Part shown: positions 34,501 to 43,919 of the stretch, piece after piece | How positions within the stretch are numbered: the first letter of the stretch is position 1 | Layout of the letters: the number at the start of each line of letters is the position of its first letter | DNA from: Gordionus sp. m RMFG-2023 | Taxonomy: Eukaryota > Nematomorpha > Gordioida > Chordodea > Parachordodidae | Assembly (NCBI RefSeq): GCF_954871325.1 | Contig: NC_088779.1 | Location: forward strand, 17,858,846-17,922,845 | Length of the DNA stretch: 64,000 nucleotides | Reading direction: 5' to 3' | Position numbers and translations under genes: made by a program | The notes under the pieces: generated by a model | What the model saw: the letters and a program-made list of their open reading frames with translations, nothing else | Databases searched by the model: none | Told to the model about the DNA's origin: nothing

Positions 34501-36880
34501 TATAAATTAGATAAATGAAATAGCATGGTTGCGATAAAGTAGAGAGAGATATTGAAAGAGCTTACCACCAGAAAAAGGTGAAAGCTAAAGTGAAAAAAAA
34601 ACTACTATAAAAAATATATCTTGTTTTGATTTTACCTATGTATGTTTATATTTAATTAATTTAAAAAATCAGGGGAAGAGTTTCATTTTTATGGAATATT
34701 TTTACAAATTATATTTATTATTATATTATTCAAGATTTGAAATGGACATTTTGGTTTTAAAATAAAAAAAATACAATCTAAAGTTTAAATGGCGATACAC
34801 TTACATTTTTTAAAATTTAATTTATGAACGTGGACTTAAATTAATATAAGAGTGGAAGCTTCTAGTGAAAATGAAACAACATTCTTCAATAAAAGATGGT
34901 ATAAACAAAACCGTAGAAATCTTAGACTATTCGCAAAGTCAGAGTAATCAGTTTCTAATGTTATAGTAGTCAACTCAAGTTAGCAGATGTTTTTCAACAA
35001 TAAAATTTTTACTTTCTCCATATATATATATATGTAATTTGAGGTGAATCTAGAAATTATAATTGTAAAGCTCACCTCTATTTTTTTAAGTAATTAATAT
35101 TCAATATTGCAGTTATTAAATGATGTTTATTTATTATAATTTATAAATTAGATATTATCTATGCGCAATAAATGATAGAATAAATGTTTTATATTTTTAT
35201 TGAGGAAATAAAAAAATGTGCTTCTCTATTTATAATTATAATGAGGTTTGTATATAAAAGAATTCAACCCGTTTTTAGAGGTTTGAACTGAACCAATATT
35301 ATTTTTTAAAAACCGAGCCTGAACTCTGGACCATATTTCTACCTGAACCCGAACCTAAACCGATGAGTTATTGCTTTCGGTTTGGATTTCTGGAATTTAC
35401 TATATTATTTATAGATTTGTTATTTTAGTTACACAGCTATTAAAAAACAAAAAAAATAAGCATATTTTAATTTAATTTCAAATATTATTATCAAAATATT
35501 CGCTTGAAATTCAAAAAAATATATCAAAATTTTAATGCAGCTGTCGCCTATAAGAAATTTGAGAGGTCCTGCCCGTGGTTTTTTATGTATAACTTGTCCG
35601 CCTCAGACCGGCCCGAAATTCTTTTATGTATAAATTGCCAGACCCGACCCGTTATAATTTTCTAAGGTAGGGATTGACAGATCTCTAATGTGCATTGAGC
35701 ATTAGATTTGGCAAATGAGTCAATATAAAGTATATTTAAATATTATAATTTTATTTCATATATTAAATTTTCTGACATTATATTATAATGTATTTTTTAA
35801 TGGTAAAAAAAATATCATTTTTTTGTACTTTATGGTTAGGTTATATCTTATATAGGCCAAATATATTGTAAAATTTGCCAAAAAAATTTATGAAAGGGGT
35901 TAAGTCTAAAAAACTTAATTTCTTATGAATACTTATTACTTATATTTATAAATAAAATATGATTTTTGATTAGTTTAAGTTAAACGAACTATAATTATAA
36001 TTTGATAGTTAACTTCTGGAAAAATTTCAAGGTCTAGGTAAAATAAAAGAGATTCATCATTTTATATGTAATCTAATTTTTGACATAAAATTGTTATCTT
36101 AATTGAGCAATTGATAAAATTCCCAACGGTTCATATTGTGATTCGGTTTCACCATTAATCCTCCTTATAGTAGGTCTATATGAATATTAAATTTGCTATT
36201 CATTATTTAAATTTGTCATTATCAAAATGGGCGGTTAGCCCTAAAAGGAGAACTTAAATTGAGCTAAGAAATAAATAAACATTAGTGTAATAATCAACTA
36301 GTTGTTATTAACCGTTATATAAAAATTAACCATGAGAGCATATAAATTTAAGCTGTATTAAGATGTTATCTGTGACAAATGATTAAAAATTTAATTAACC
36401 ATTAAAATTGAAATAAATAACTATCAATAAATTAGAATTTTTTTACCAATCACTCTTGTCTTTAATATATAAATAATGTTTATTTTTACTTTACCCCACC
36501 CTCTAAACTAATTTCCCTTCCCCCCTTTAAAAAAAATGGAGGCAAATAGCTCTTATCCTTCTTATGTAATGTGGGAGTGATGGAAACCTTTATAAGGATT
36601 GGTAAACATATGTACAAGATATAAATTAACTTAACTAAACCAAGTCGTGCTTTCTAAAAGTTGACCTCATCATAGATGAGCAATATAGGAGGGTTTAAGC
36701 CCATATAGTCTAGATTTTATAATCTAAATTTGATGGAGATTTTTTTTATCATACAAAAAGTATTATATATTAATAAATTGAAATATAACCTTGTATATCA
36801 TCTTGTTTTTTAGCTGAATACAAGTCCGATATAACAATCACAAATATCAAGAAGAGAATAAAAGAAAAGTAGGCTTTCAT
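19464..36880 (-). CDS. Secreted antistasin-like protein, four exons
   Basis: The model joins 36880-36790, 33935-33825, 28100-27912 and 19582-19464. Every junction is GT-AG and every intron is phase 1 (G|AA, G|CC, G|TT), giving a 169-residue protein that ends at TGA. Residues 1-23 form a signal peptide (MKAYFSFILFLIFVIVIS...). Residues 31-67 come from exon 2 and match nothing I recognise. Three antistasin-type repeats follow, with spacing C-x4/5-C-x3-C-x10-C-x2-C-x1/2-C: KCQNLKC...CDICSVC, KCPESSMC...CNICEC and ICPILDTC...CEMCSC. Antistasin-family proteins are secreted, disulphide-rich serine-protease inhibitors. The role and the reactive residues are not assignable here. Introns of about 2.9, 5.7 and 8.3 kb are packed with transposons. 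Each exon is short and modest evidence alone; the matching phases and Cys spacing make the whole convincing. Further exons could be missed. Confidence 0.75.
19583..22204. other. Intron 3 of the antistasin-like gene, distal part
   Basis: This is AT-rich. An exact tandem duplication of about 41 bp (20677-20716 and 20718-20757) is present. Moderately GC-rich stretches at about 20690-21270 and 21830-22100 look like decayed mobile DNA, but no motif could be assigned. Confidence 0.5.
20677..20757. repeat. 41-bp exact tandem duplication
   Basis: ACATTTGAAACATGATTGAA...ACGAGAGGA occurs twice in direct succession with no visible difference, which suggests a recent duplication. Confidence 0.9.
22205..22700 (+). 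mobile_element. tRNA-derived SINE with LINE-type 3' tail
   Basis: The head has a tRNA-like A box (TGGCCTAGTGG, about 22226) and B box (GGTTCAATCC, about 22271), the internal polymerase III promoter, in Ser/Leu-like context. The body holds several ~30-bp degenerate units around ACTCCGGTGRGATATC (22480-22630). The 3' end, AAGTGGAGAGAAAGTTTACC followed by ACC and an A-rich GTGAAAGCTTAAGATAAAA, matches the 3' ends of the RTE-like LINE copies at 28370 and 34605. It sits in intron 3 of the antistasin-like gene, in antisense orientation. Confidence 0.85.
22701..25447. other. Intron DNA, no gene seen
   Basis: This is AT-rich intron 3 sequence. A possible SINE 3' half lies at 23545-23695: a moderately GC-rich body with CCTCGTCCTTCCCACATAAA and AGCCGCCTGC, ending in AAATAAATAAATA. 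A 9-G run lies at 24405-24413. Confidence 0.5.
25448..25670 (+). mobile_element. tRNA-derived SINE, second family
   Basis: The head folds partly as a tRNA. The T arm CTGGG-TTCTAAT-CCCAG is perfect and the anticodon arm GTCGT-TACCAAT-CCGAC would place CCA (Trp) in the loop, but the acceptor stem does not pair. A body with GGAGGCCGGACTCGACCACG and the end TTGTAATATAGATTAAATAATA follow. It is unlike the SINE at 22205. A minus-strand open frame at 25534-25782 is a shadow. Confidence 0.6.
25671..26952. other. Intron DNA with one unexplained GC-richer patch
   Basis: This is mostly AT-rich. Positions about 26385-26520 are much richer in GC and open on the minus strand (ELAMLRPSEQMFSC...). No domain or splice context was convincing, so no gene is called. 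Confidence 0.4.
26953..27175. mobile_element. hAT-type MITE with perfect 8-bp target duplication
   Basis: Both ends read TAGTGTTGTTAAACGGC inward, and the inverted repeats extend about 60 bp (CGATTTTTAAAAACGGCTAA). GTTATTTT flanks both sides (26945-26952 and 27176-27183), the 8-bp duplication typical of hAT insertions. It is 223 bp long and non-coding, and is the best preserved of at least five related copies in the window. Confidence 0.9.
27184..27911. other. Intron DNA, no gene seen
   Basis: AT-rich with a 10-G run at 27525-27534. The donor site of exon 3 of the antistasin-like gene is at 27911-27910. Confidence 0.5.
27912..28100 (-). CDS. Antistasin-like gene, exon 3 (two repeats)
   Basis: Acceptor TCTATTTTAG|CC and donor AATG|GTAAATCA bound 189 nt (63 codons, phase 1-1). 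It encodes two Cys-rich repeats with the antistasin spacing and GYQKDGMGC / GFKKDSSDC cores. A symmetric phase-1 exon is the usual form of shuffled extracellular modules. Confidence 0.85.
28370..29800 (-). mobile_element. RTE-like LINE, 5'-truncated copy
   Basis: The 3' end (minus strand ...GGAGCTTACCACCAGAAAAG, then an A-rich tail near 28370) is shared with the copy at 33960-34605 and with the SINE at 22205. The RT region is present but the endonuclease is absent, as expected for incomplete reverse transcription. It lies in intron 2 of the antistasin-like gene in the same orientation. Confidence 0.85.
28852..29734 (-). pseudogene. RTE-like LINE reverse transcriptase, decayed
   Basis: In order on the minus strand: KARGPDDIPIE and KWMQSYLIPIFKNKGD, GFMLGRSTTDAI, motif A HMVFLDLEKAFDRI (about 29317-29360), motif B KGVYQGSALSPLLF and motif C IFADDIVIL (FADD box). 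These are the RT core of a LINE of the type common in invertebrates. The frame is split into at least three reading frames (29734-29399, 29299-29072, 29127-28852), with at least two frameshifts and a stop. The C-terminal part continues to the 3' tail. Plus-strand open frames here are shadows. Confidence 0.85.
29801..30940. other. Intron DNA, no gene assigned
   Basis: AT-rich sequence. A hydrophobic open frame at 30073-30267 (plus) starts MDVVGLLSKVAVGPVVRIVL. It has no recognised domain or splice context and is not called. A 12-C run lies at 30439-30450. Confidence 0.4.
30941..33118. mobile_element. Foldback element Y with GGCGC-minisatellite arms
   Basis: The ends are GGTATCACGTCAATTCGGCG (left) and, on the minus strand, GGTTCCACGTCAATTCAGCG (right). 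The inverted repeats are about 800 and 735 bp (30941-31741 and 32383-33118). The outer ~190-240 bp of each consist of degenerate 16-17-bp units such as CGTCAATTCGGCGCGG. The inner parts include the ~110-bp CTGGGGTTAGTCG block. The left arm has about 100-140 bp that the right lacks. The loop holds a truncated MITE. No gene is present; the open frames read through the minisatellite. It lies in intron 2 of the antistasin-like gene. Confidence 0.85.
31962..32092. mobile_element. TAGTGTTG-type MITE, truncated copy
   Basis: It starts TAGTGTTGTTAAACGTCCGA and keeps the ATTAAGATTTTAGCC and ...AAATCTCG...ACATAATATTGGC parts seen in the other copies, but lacks the matching right end. It is nested in the loop of foldback element Y. 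Confidence 0.7.
33119..33824. other. Intron DNA, no gene seen
   Basis: AT-rich, with a short run of ACCCACGAAAAAATAACCC-type units near 33391-33440 and a 9-C run at 33309-33317. The donor of exon 2 is at 33824-33823. Confidence 0.5.
33825..33935 (-). CDS. Antistasin-like gene, exon 2
   Basis: Acceptor GAATTCAG|AA and strong donor AATG|GTAAGTATA enclose 36 codons plus split codons on both sides (phase 1-1). It encodes ARKPIQADKLFIFSTMDRL... with a single Cys and no recognised domain. It could belong to a different gene, but the phase agrees on both sides. Confidence 0.6.
33960..34605 (+). mobile_element. RTE-like LINE, 3' fragment
   Basis: This is a 5'-truncated copy of the family at 28370-29800. 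It begins within the RT C-terminal region (GGAGGAGATGAAACAGAGAG) and ends GAGCTTACCACCAGAAAAAG, then an A-rich tail. No intact frame remains. On the antistasin-like gene it ends up about 25-30 bp upstream of the exon 2 acceptor, in antisense orientation. Confidence 0.85.
34606..36789. other. Intron 1 DNA with possible decayed MITE
   Basis: AT-rich. Between about 35276 and 35692 there are GAACCCGAACC-, CCGACCCG- and GCCCGAAATT-type words and a right end GACAGATCTCTA, resembling the hAT MITE at 48598. The ends do not pair well. A short (TA)n tract lies near 35021. No gene was seen. Confidence 0.45.
36790..36880 (-). CDS. Antistasin-like gene, exon 1 (signal peptide)
   Basis: Thirty codons plus one base run from ATG 36880. 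A hydrophobic core (FSFILFLIFVIVI) is followed by a likely cleavage site after YSA. The donor is CAAG|GTTATATTT, weaker than those of exons 2 and 3. An upstream ATG five bases away is followed at once by TGA, which favours this start. Confidence 0.7.
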
Positions 36881-38013
36881 TTCATTTAAAATTAATGCGG
36901 TGTATAATTTTTATAATATAATTTATTATTATTATTTATTTATTCATTTTTAATTAAAATTTTCATTGTCAATGTCAAACTAATAAACATTTAAATATAA
37001 ATATCAGATGTTTTTAAAAACGATTAATTGACAAATTAATAATTAGGCATAACAAAAGAACATTTACAAAAATAGTAAGAAAAAATTCGAATTTAAATGA
37101 CTATACTGAAATAATTAGATTTTTTTAGCCGATATTTATGGCTTTAGAAATTCAACTCCTAAAACTTTTTTTAGTAGGAAAGAGGCTCAAATTTAATTAG
37201 TCTATTTATATTACTGTAAATATAAATATGCCCTTTTCTGCACAAACTATATGCAAAATTATTTCCATTTAGATTGCTTTCTGCTATTTTAACTTATTTT
37301 CTTTTTATAGAATAAGCTTTTATTTTATAATATCGAAAGTATTCACTCTTATTTATAAGGCGATATATAGAGAAAAACTTTTCTCAAATAGGCAGACACG
37401 CGAATTGGCTATTTCGCTTTAAGTTTGTTAGCCTAATTTATGTATAAGTGGGTGTTGCGATTAGACGAATTGTTATAAAATCTTTGACCTCGTTTTTAAT
37501 TTACTAATTAGATAGTCAAATTTTTTCTTTCTACAAAAATTAACTAACATTCTAAATAGACTGTGATGTGAGCAGCAGGTCGAGCCCGACTAAGGTAGGC
37601 ATTCGGAATTTTTCGAAAAAATAAATGGCCCATTCGGACTCGAGATTGTATAATTTAAATTTTTTGAAGTCTCCAAACATATTTTTATGATTTTTCATAA
37701 TATACTTCTTCCCTATATAAAAACATCCAACAATTTCTATGAAAAAATTAAAAAAATATAGCATGTAAAATAAGTAAAATTTTAACAAATACAATAAACC
37801 CGAAAGGAAAAGCATGTGGAAAAAATACTCGACCCAAAAAACTGCAAAAAAAACCATCACGCAAAACAAATTTTAGGAACGAAAAATTGCGGAAAAAGAA
37901 ATCACAAGAAAAAAAAATTGGGATAAAAATTGAATAAAAAAAACTACGGAAAAAAATCTCTATTATTAAAAAAAATTGCAACAGAAAACTATCTTTTAAA
38001 TAAAAGGTAGATA

Positions 38014-38180
38014 ATGGGGTTGTTAAAAGGCCTAATTTGGGTCGATTTTTAAAAACGAGCCTATTAAGATTTTAGCCAAATAATATATATAAGCCTCGAG
38101 ATTTGGAAGATGTCCAAACTTTTCTGCTATCTATGGATAAAATCTCCAGGCTTATATAATATTATTTTTAAAATGTTAAG
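38014..38180. mobile_element. TAGTGTTG-type MITE, decayed copy
   Basis: It begins GGGTTGTTAAAAGGCC and keeps CGATTTTTAAAAACG, ATTAAGATTTTAGCC and AAATCTCCAGGCTTATATAA. The right end is degraded. Confidence 0.65.
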
Positions 38181-38689
38181 TAAATAAAATTTCTAAGGCG
38201 ACTATTTGGTAATATTTTTTAATATAGTTTCTTTTATTGTAATATTAAATATTAATAAAAAAAATTCTTTTAGTTTGATAATTAATATTTTTTGTAGCTA
38301 AACCGAACTTGGTTTAAAATATTTTTCCGAATTCATAACAAATCTGAACACAAATGTTTAAGACTCCAAATCAATTTTCTCCGAATTAGGGTCAAAAATT
38401 CGTCTACTTTTATACAATTTATTTATAAAAGAAATCAAAAAATATTAGAGAATTATTATTAAAAAATTAGTCTGCAGGTCTGGATCTTAAAATTTTAAAA
38501 ATCCAACTGCACTGGTTTATTTTTATTTTACAAAACTGTCGCCGAGCCGATTTAAAGAATTATTTTTTTAAATTATTTCTTACTTATTTTTTAAACGTTT
38601 ACTTTATCAGATAAATTTATCAACAAATAGTCGCCTAAAAATGTTTCTTCTACATTATTTTTAAAATTTGTTTGTTTCATATTTAATTA

Positions 38690-39090
38690 TTTTTTCTTTT
38701 TATTAAAAGAGATTTTTTTCCCTCAGTATTTTATTTTTTAAGTTTTTTTTCTCCTCCATTTTGTTTCCCTTTAGATTTTTTTAGCGTATTTTTTATTCCA
38801 AGTTTTATTTCCCTTTAAAATTTTTTTAACCGTATTTTTTATTCCTAAGTTTTCTTTAGATTTTTTACGGTATTTTTTATTCTTAAGTTTTTTTTCTTAG
38901 ATTTTTTACCGTATTTTTTATTCCTAAGTTTTTTTCCCTTTAGATTTTTTACGGTATTTTTTATTCTTAAGTTTTTTTTTCTTTTAGATTTTTTACCGTA
39001 TTTTTTATTCCTAAGTTTTTTTTCTCTTTAGAATTTTTTACCTAATTTTTTATTCTTAAGTTTTTTCCCCTTTAAAATTTTCCCTCCGTT
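38690..39090. repeat. Pyrimidine-rich minisatellite, ~55-bp units
   Basis: About seven degenerate units of GTATTTTTTATTCCTAAGTT then TTTTTCCCTTTAGATTTTTT run in tandem. The plus strand is almost entirely T and C. Confidence 0.85.
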
Positions 39091-39194
39091 TTTCAGCAGT
39101 TTTTACATAGTGTGTTTTTTCCCATTATCTTTATAAACATACAATTGAAAAACAAAAAATCTAATTACAATAAGATAAAATATCAACCATTTTT

Positions 39195-39373
39195 CAGTTA
39201 AGTCCAATAAGGAGCCATATCCCAGTTTCTATCTATATTATCTGTCGAAAGAAACATCCGATGCTTTTGGAAATGCCTTGATTTTATTGCTTAATATATT
39301 TTTGCAACTTAAATTTTGGCAAATTAGGGAGTTGCCCGAATTATCAGGAGCCCAAATTAGACAAGTTTGACTG
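39195..39373. mobile_element. Possible Tigger/pogo-type MITE
   Basis: The right end on the minus strand is CAGTCAAACTTGTCTAATTT followed by GGGCTCC, with a flanking TA, as in Tigger elements. The left candidate end CAGTTAAGTCCAATAAGGAG is a weaker match and lacks a clear TA. The minus-strand open frame at 39238-39447 is mostly this repeat. Confidence 0.4.
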
Positions 39374-42300
39374 TATGTCCACAAATATGCCTGATAAGAT
39401 AATATAATTAAAAAATTGGCGATATATTTAACATTGCCATATACCATGAGAAGGAATTCATGTTATGAATCCAATTCATGATATTGTTTGGTAAAATATT
39501 AAGCGAAAAACAGCAATATCTGATAATTTAAGTGATAGCATAGGACTTATACCTTTTAACTCTCCAAGCCCAAATTCATTAATGATAACCAAGTAAATAT
39601 TATAATATAATCGTTATTTGTTCGAAATAATAATATTTTAGTTTATGGAGCCTTTGGCAAGGGCTTAGTAGATCCTTTAAGGTGAGCTCCATATGGATCT
39701 GTATATGAGTTTATTTAACTCCAAATAAATTTAGACTCAATTCAAGGATTTTATAGATTTTGAGTTTTGCCAACCTCCTAGTAAACAGGATAAAAATTGA
39801 AAAATAAAAATTAATTTTATTATAACACATATACTAAATATATAAATACCTACAATTACGCCAAAAATATCCTCAAGTAATTTAGAATATTATTTTGGAT
39901 TCAATCAAATTGATTATCAAGAAGTTAAATGTAGAAAAAAAAATTTTAATATATAATACCGAAATAAATATATATTCTAAATTTAAAAAATATTTTTATA
40001 AAACACAATAATCTTGTTCTTATTAAGCACTTGTAAAATATAGCTAAACAGATTTTAGGAAAAAAGCATGGCTACTTCCCAAATTCAAATTTAGAAAATA
40101 TAATGCTAATAAAAGCAAACATATGATTGAAAATTTTTTTGAAGTCTCATTTTCTTTGAATAAATATATAGATAAAAATATTTATTTGTGTACTTTACTT
40201 TATATTATAAATCATTTTTAAAAGTATCAGCTAAAGAGCAGTGTTTCCTTTTTTAATTTGGAGCAGGAGGGCACTTCTTTTAAAAACTTAGTAATGGAGC
40301 AGAAGCTAGCTCTTTATTATCTTTTAAAAAGGAGCACTAATAACATTGTCTACTTTTAATGTTTTTATTTTTTTTGTAATTTTAATTTATAACACAAAAA
40401 ATTGATTTATGAGAATTTTCCTGAATGGACTTGGTAGAAAATAACAATTAAATGATAGTTTTCTCACGTATGATAGACAAGGGAGTCACTAGCCTTTACA
40501 ATCTCAGGGGGCTCTTTTTATGGGGGGCTGCCGGGTTTTATATAAATATATTATACTCTTTTAATTGAAATTTGCAAACTCCGAACAATTATTCTGAATT
40601 TCATATTTTGCCATTTATTATGTATACAAATAATGAAAGTAAAACAATACAAGACATTTTTAAAGATAATATTTTTTAATGCAAAATATTTATCTATTTA
40701 TTACAATATTAAATATTTTCTATCGCGGATATAAAAAAAATTTTGCGTCTATAGAATTACAAGTGACAAAAAAGGCTAATTAAATCATCATGCCTCAATT
40801 GACAATGGTTTTTAAAAATCGCGCAAAGCAATATAACTCTTAACAACCTACATTGGCAAAAGGTCATGAAGCTATTACAAGGTTGAGTTACCATTTTAGA
40901 CAATGTTTTATAGAATGGACCAATAAGGAATAATTTGTAGGCCTAATCAAATCAATAATTCTTGAAGAGAATATAAACGACTAATCATAAAACTATATGG
41001 TGATTAGAGCTTCATCTTAGATTTCATTATAGAAGCTAGATATGCAATCAAGTAAATTATTCTGAGATAATAAATTTTTAAATATTATCTTCCATTTTTA
41101 ATGATATATAAACGACTAGACAGTTGGCCATTATTGCTCATCTAAATTATGCAATGAAATGCTCTTCTCAGCAGGTGTAATAATCTTAAATTATAATAGC
41201 CACACAAATAATTAATGCTGGTTAATTTAAAGTGATAGCCATAACACTCGCAATGTAAACTCATATCAGAATTTATTATGATAGGTAAATTGATAAAACA
41301 AAAACACAAAAATCTTTAGAAAAATAACTTAACAAATATATTGAAGTCTTAAGTTATTTACACAGAAAGATGTTATATTATAAATGAATCGTTTAGTAAC
41401 TAGAAAATAAGTTCCAGAAAATATCAACGTGTTCAAAATTTAACTCAAAACTGTTATTCAAAGAAGAAAAAAAATAGCTTTCTTTCCTAAAAACACGCAA
41501 AAAAGGAAAAAAATATTTAATACGGGATAAATAATACAATTTTAATTTTTAATATTAAATTTTTTTAAAAAATAAATAAATGACGTTAAAGAATTGAATG
41601 CAAATTATTACTTATATTTATTAACAAAGGTATTGATTAGTAAAGTTTATAAAATATTAACTGTAATATACTCTATAGCTTTTAAATTTTGTCTGTAAAA
41701 GTGGTATTTTTCCTAGTATTTTGTAAAAAATTATATATAATAGAGGATTATCAACGTTATGTCTACTTACTTTTTATAAAGAAATTTCTTATATACTTGT
41801 TTGGACCTTGGAAATATTTTTAGGAAGAGGCATGGTAATTAAATTTAAAAATGGATTGATATTGAACTCTCCTAATTACAATATTAAATTGATTAATTTT
41901 CAATTAATAATGATTTTATTTATTTAAGGGTTATAAAATCATTTAAATAATTAAAATCAATTAAGCTTAAACTGTTAATGCTAAATTGATATTTAGACAT
42001 TATGATTGTTATTCCATTTAATACAGAATTTGATTGTGCAAGCTGACATAGTGTAAAAATAATTTATATGTATTAATCTAATCTAATGATAAATAACACT
42101 CATTTAATAAAAAATTTAGATAGTTATTAATTTTTAAATAATAAAATCAAATCCCTATATAATGCTTAATAGAATTATTATTATAAAAGAAACCGTTCAG
42201 GGGGGTGTTAAGGAGGCAGGGAGTAAGATAATAATTAAAAAAGGTTACACAAATTTTATTTTTTATTTAAGAATTTTAACTCCTGATTCTAATAAATTTT

Positions 42301-42577
42301 ACATCTATATATGTGTTATAAAATTCAATTTAACAATTTATTTAAGGTTTAAAATAATAATCATTAAAAGGACCAAAGTATTAAGAAACTATTAAGTTAT
42401 AATGTAGAGTAAAAGAAATAATAAAATTAAGGTAAATATTAAGTTAATATAATGTAAAATAAAAGAAATAATAAAATCAGTACGTAAGGTAAATATTAAT
42501 TTAATAGACGGTGAGTAAGAAATAATAAAAATCAGTTCGAATACATTAACAGGGACTTCAAAAAAATTTATCTATAG

Positions 42578-42687
42578 TTCAGAAGGGTATTAGAGAGCCA
42601 TTAAAAACATTTATTCGCTCCATTAGTGACGCTACTGATGATAGAGTTGATAGACTCCCAAACATTATGTCCTTAATGACTTACTGG
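42578..42687 (+). pseudogene. Orphan exon-like fragment cut by a MITE
   Basis: Acceptor-like TTATCTATAG|TT opens a phase-1 frame of 36 codons (REPLKTFIRSISDATDDRV...) that runs straight into the MITE at 42688. Beyond the MITE the frame resumes for six codons (EAKKIS) when the target duplication is discounted, and then meets TAA. I do not recognise the protein. It could be a decayed host exon or an old transposase remnant. Confidence 0.4.
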
Positions 42688-42907
42688 TAATGTTGTTAAA
42701 AATCCCGATTCGGGTAGATTTAAATAAACGGCCCGATTAAGATTGTAACCAAGATAACATTATGAAAGTCTAAAAATTTTGCACATAGCTGGCAGAAATG
42801 ATTGGACATCTATTTTCCAAGTCTTGGTGCTTACATAATATTATTTTAACTAAAATCTTAGGGACGTTTTGAAAAATAGACCCAAATCTGGCTTTTTAAT
42901 AACACTA
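42688..42907. mobile_element. TAGTGTTG-type MITE inside the orphan exon
   Basis: The ends TAATGTTGTTAAAAATCCCG and (minus) TAGTGTTATTAAAAAGCC enclose 220 bp with the family's ATTAAGATTGTAACC and GCACATAGCTGGCAGAAATG parts. CTTACTGG before it and TTTAATGG after it agree at 6 of 8 positions, consistent with an aged 8-bp duplication. Confidence 0.75.
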
Positions 42908-43699
42908 TTTAATGGGAGGCAAAAAAGATATCCTAAGTTATTGTAGCTAGCTTTATGCTAAAGCAGTGTCAAGCAGCCTTTTATTACATGTTGCTATAGA
43001 GTATATCGATTTTATTTTCTTGTGGGACTTCGTATAAAACTTCCTTAATATTCCAACATGGTAAAAAAAAAACCTTATTTATTCTATTTCTATTCTATTT
43101 CTTCTTATTCTATATTCTTCCCTCTTTTCTCTTTACTAAATCAAATTATCTACTAAAACGGTATTAATTTAGTTCCACTCACTTATTTAGTTTCACCTGG
43201 GTAGGTTTGTGTTTATCCTTGAGAAAAAAATCGGCATAATTATATGAAGAGTAGGCCTTCGTATAATTTACGTTTGCTCATTTTGGGCAAGTTTATGACC
43301 AACCTGCTAGATTAAATGAGATAAGAATAAAGTCATTTTACATTTATGTGTATCTTTCTATATTTTAGTTTAAGAAAAATTTCATATACATAAAACAATT
43401 TAAAATATGAAAAACAACTTTTATTATTTTACTACCTTACTCAAGCTGAGGCCTTTTTAATTTTAATAACTGCATATTAACCAAACTTTAATAATGATTG
43501 GCCCTTGGTGGGCTAGTATCTAATTTTTCGAAGGTCAATAATATAGTGAGTAATTTTCTGATTACCCTATATAATATATACTATTTTTTTTCCATTAAAC
43601 TATGTTTCAAGATAATATTAGATAGGAATGAATGGTTAATATGTTTATAGAGATTATCAAATCATATGGCGAGACATAAAATTAGTCATACATTCATAA
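42908..43699. other. Intergenic DNA upstream of the beta-trefoil gene
   Basis: AT-rich sequence that should contain the promoter and 5' UTR of the gene starting at 43700. No motif was identified with confidence. Confidence 0.45.
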
Positions 43700-43919
43700 A
43701 TGCCAAAAGAAAAATTACCCTTGCCAGAAATTGGACCTTCTGCTCCTCCCCCTTATGAGGCTGCTATTAGCCAACTTAATTCCTTAACGGGACCAAGGAA
43801 TGATGCACCTAAAGTATTATATTATAAAAAAATTTTATATCACTCTTATTAGATTAAGGATCTTGATAATAAAAATAGGAATTCAATCACTGGATTATTG
43901 ACAGATGTAATAGGAGCAG
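43700..43919 (+). CDS. Beta-trefoil gene, exons 1-2
   Basis: ATG 43700 opens 38 codons to 43813. A 39-nt intron (GTATTATATT...CTCTTATTAG) follows, and exon 2 from 43853 reads IKDLDNKNRNSITGLLTDVIGA to donor G|GTGTAC at 43919. A second donor at 43943 (ACAG|GTTTAG) keeps the same phase. Without the splice the frame stops at TAG inside the intron. Confidence 0.6.

Larger units (their letters stand above)
36881..42577. other. Intergenic DNA between the two host genes
   Basis: This is AT-rich and should hold the promoter of the antistasin-like gene, though no clear element was identified. It contains a MITE copy (38014-38180), a pyrimidine-rich minisatellite (38690-39090) and a possible Tigger-type MITE (39195-39373). 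Open frames at 37552-37981 are low-complexity. Confidence 0.5.

Noticed and set aside
37552-37981. Hydrophobic open frames on the minus strand
   Set aside because: Low-complexity A-rich DNA gives Phe/Leu/Ile-rich frames by chance; no other support.
40236-40560. CAGTGTTTCC... as a hAT-type end
   Set aside because: The word resembles hAT ends, but no matching inverted end or 8-bp duplication was found nearby.
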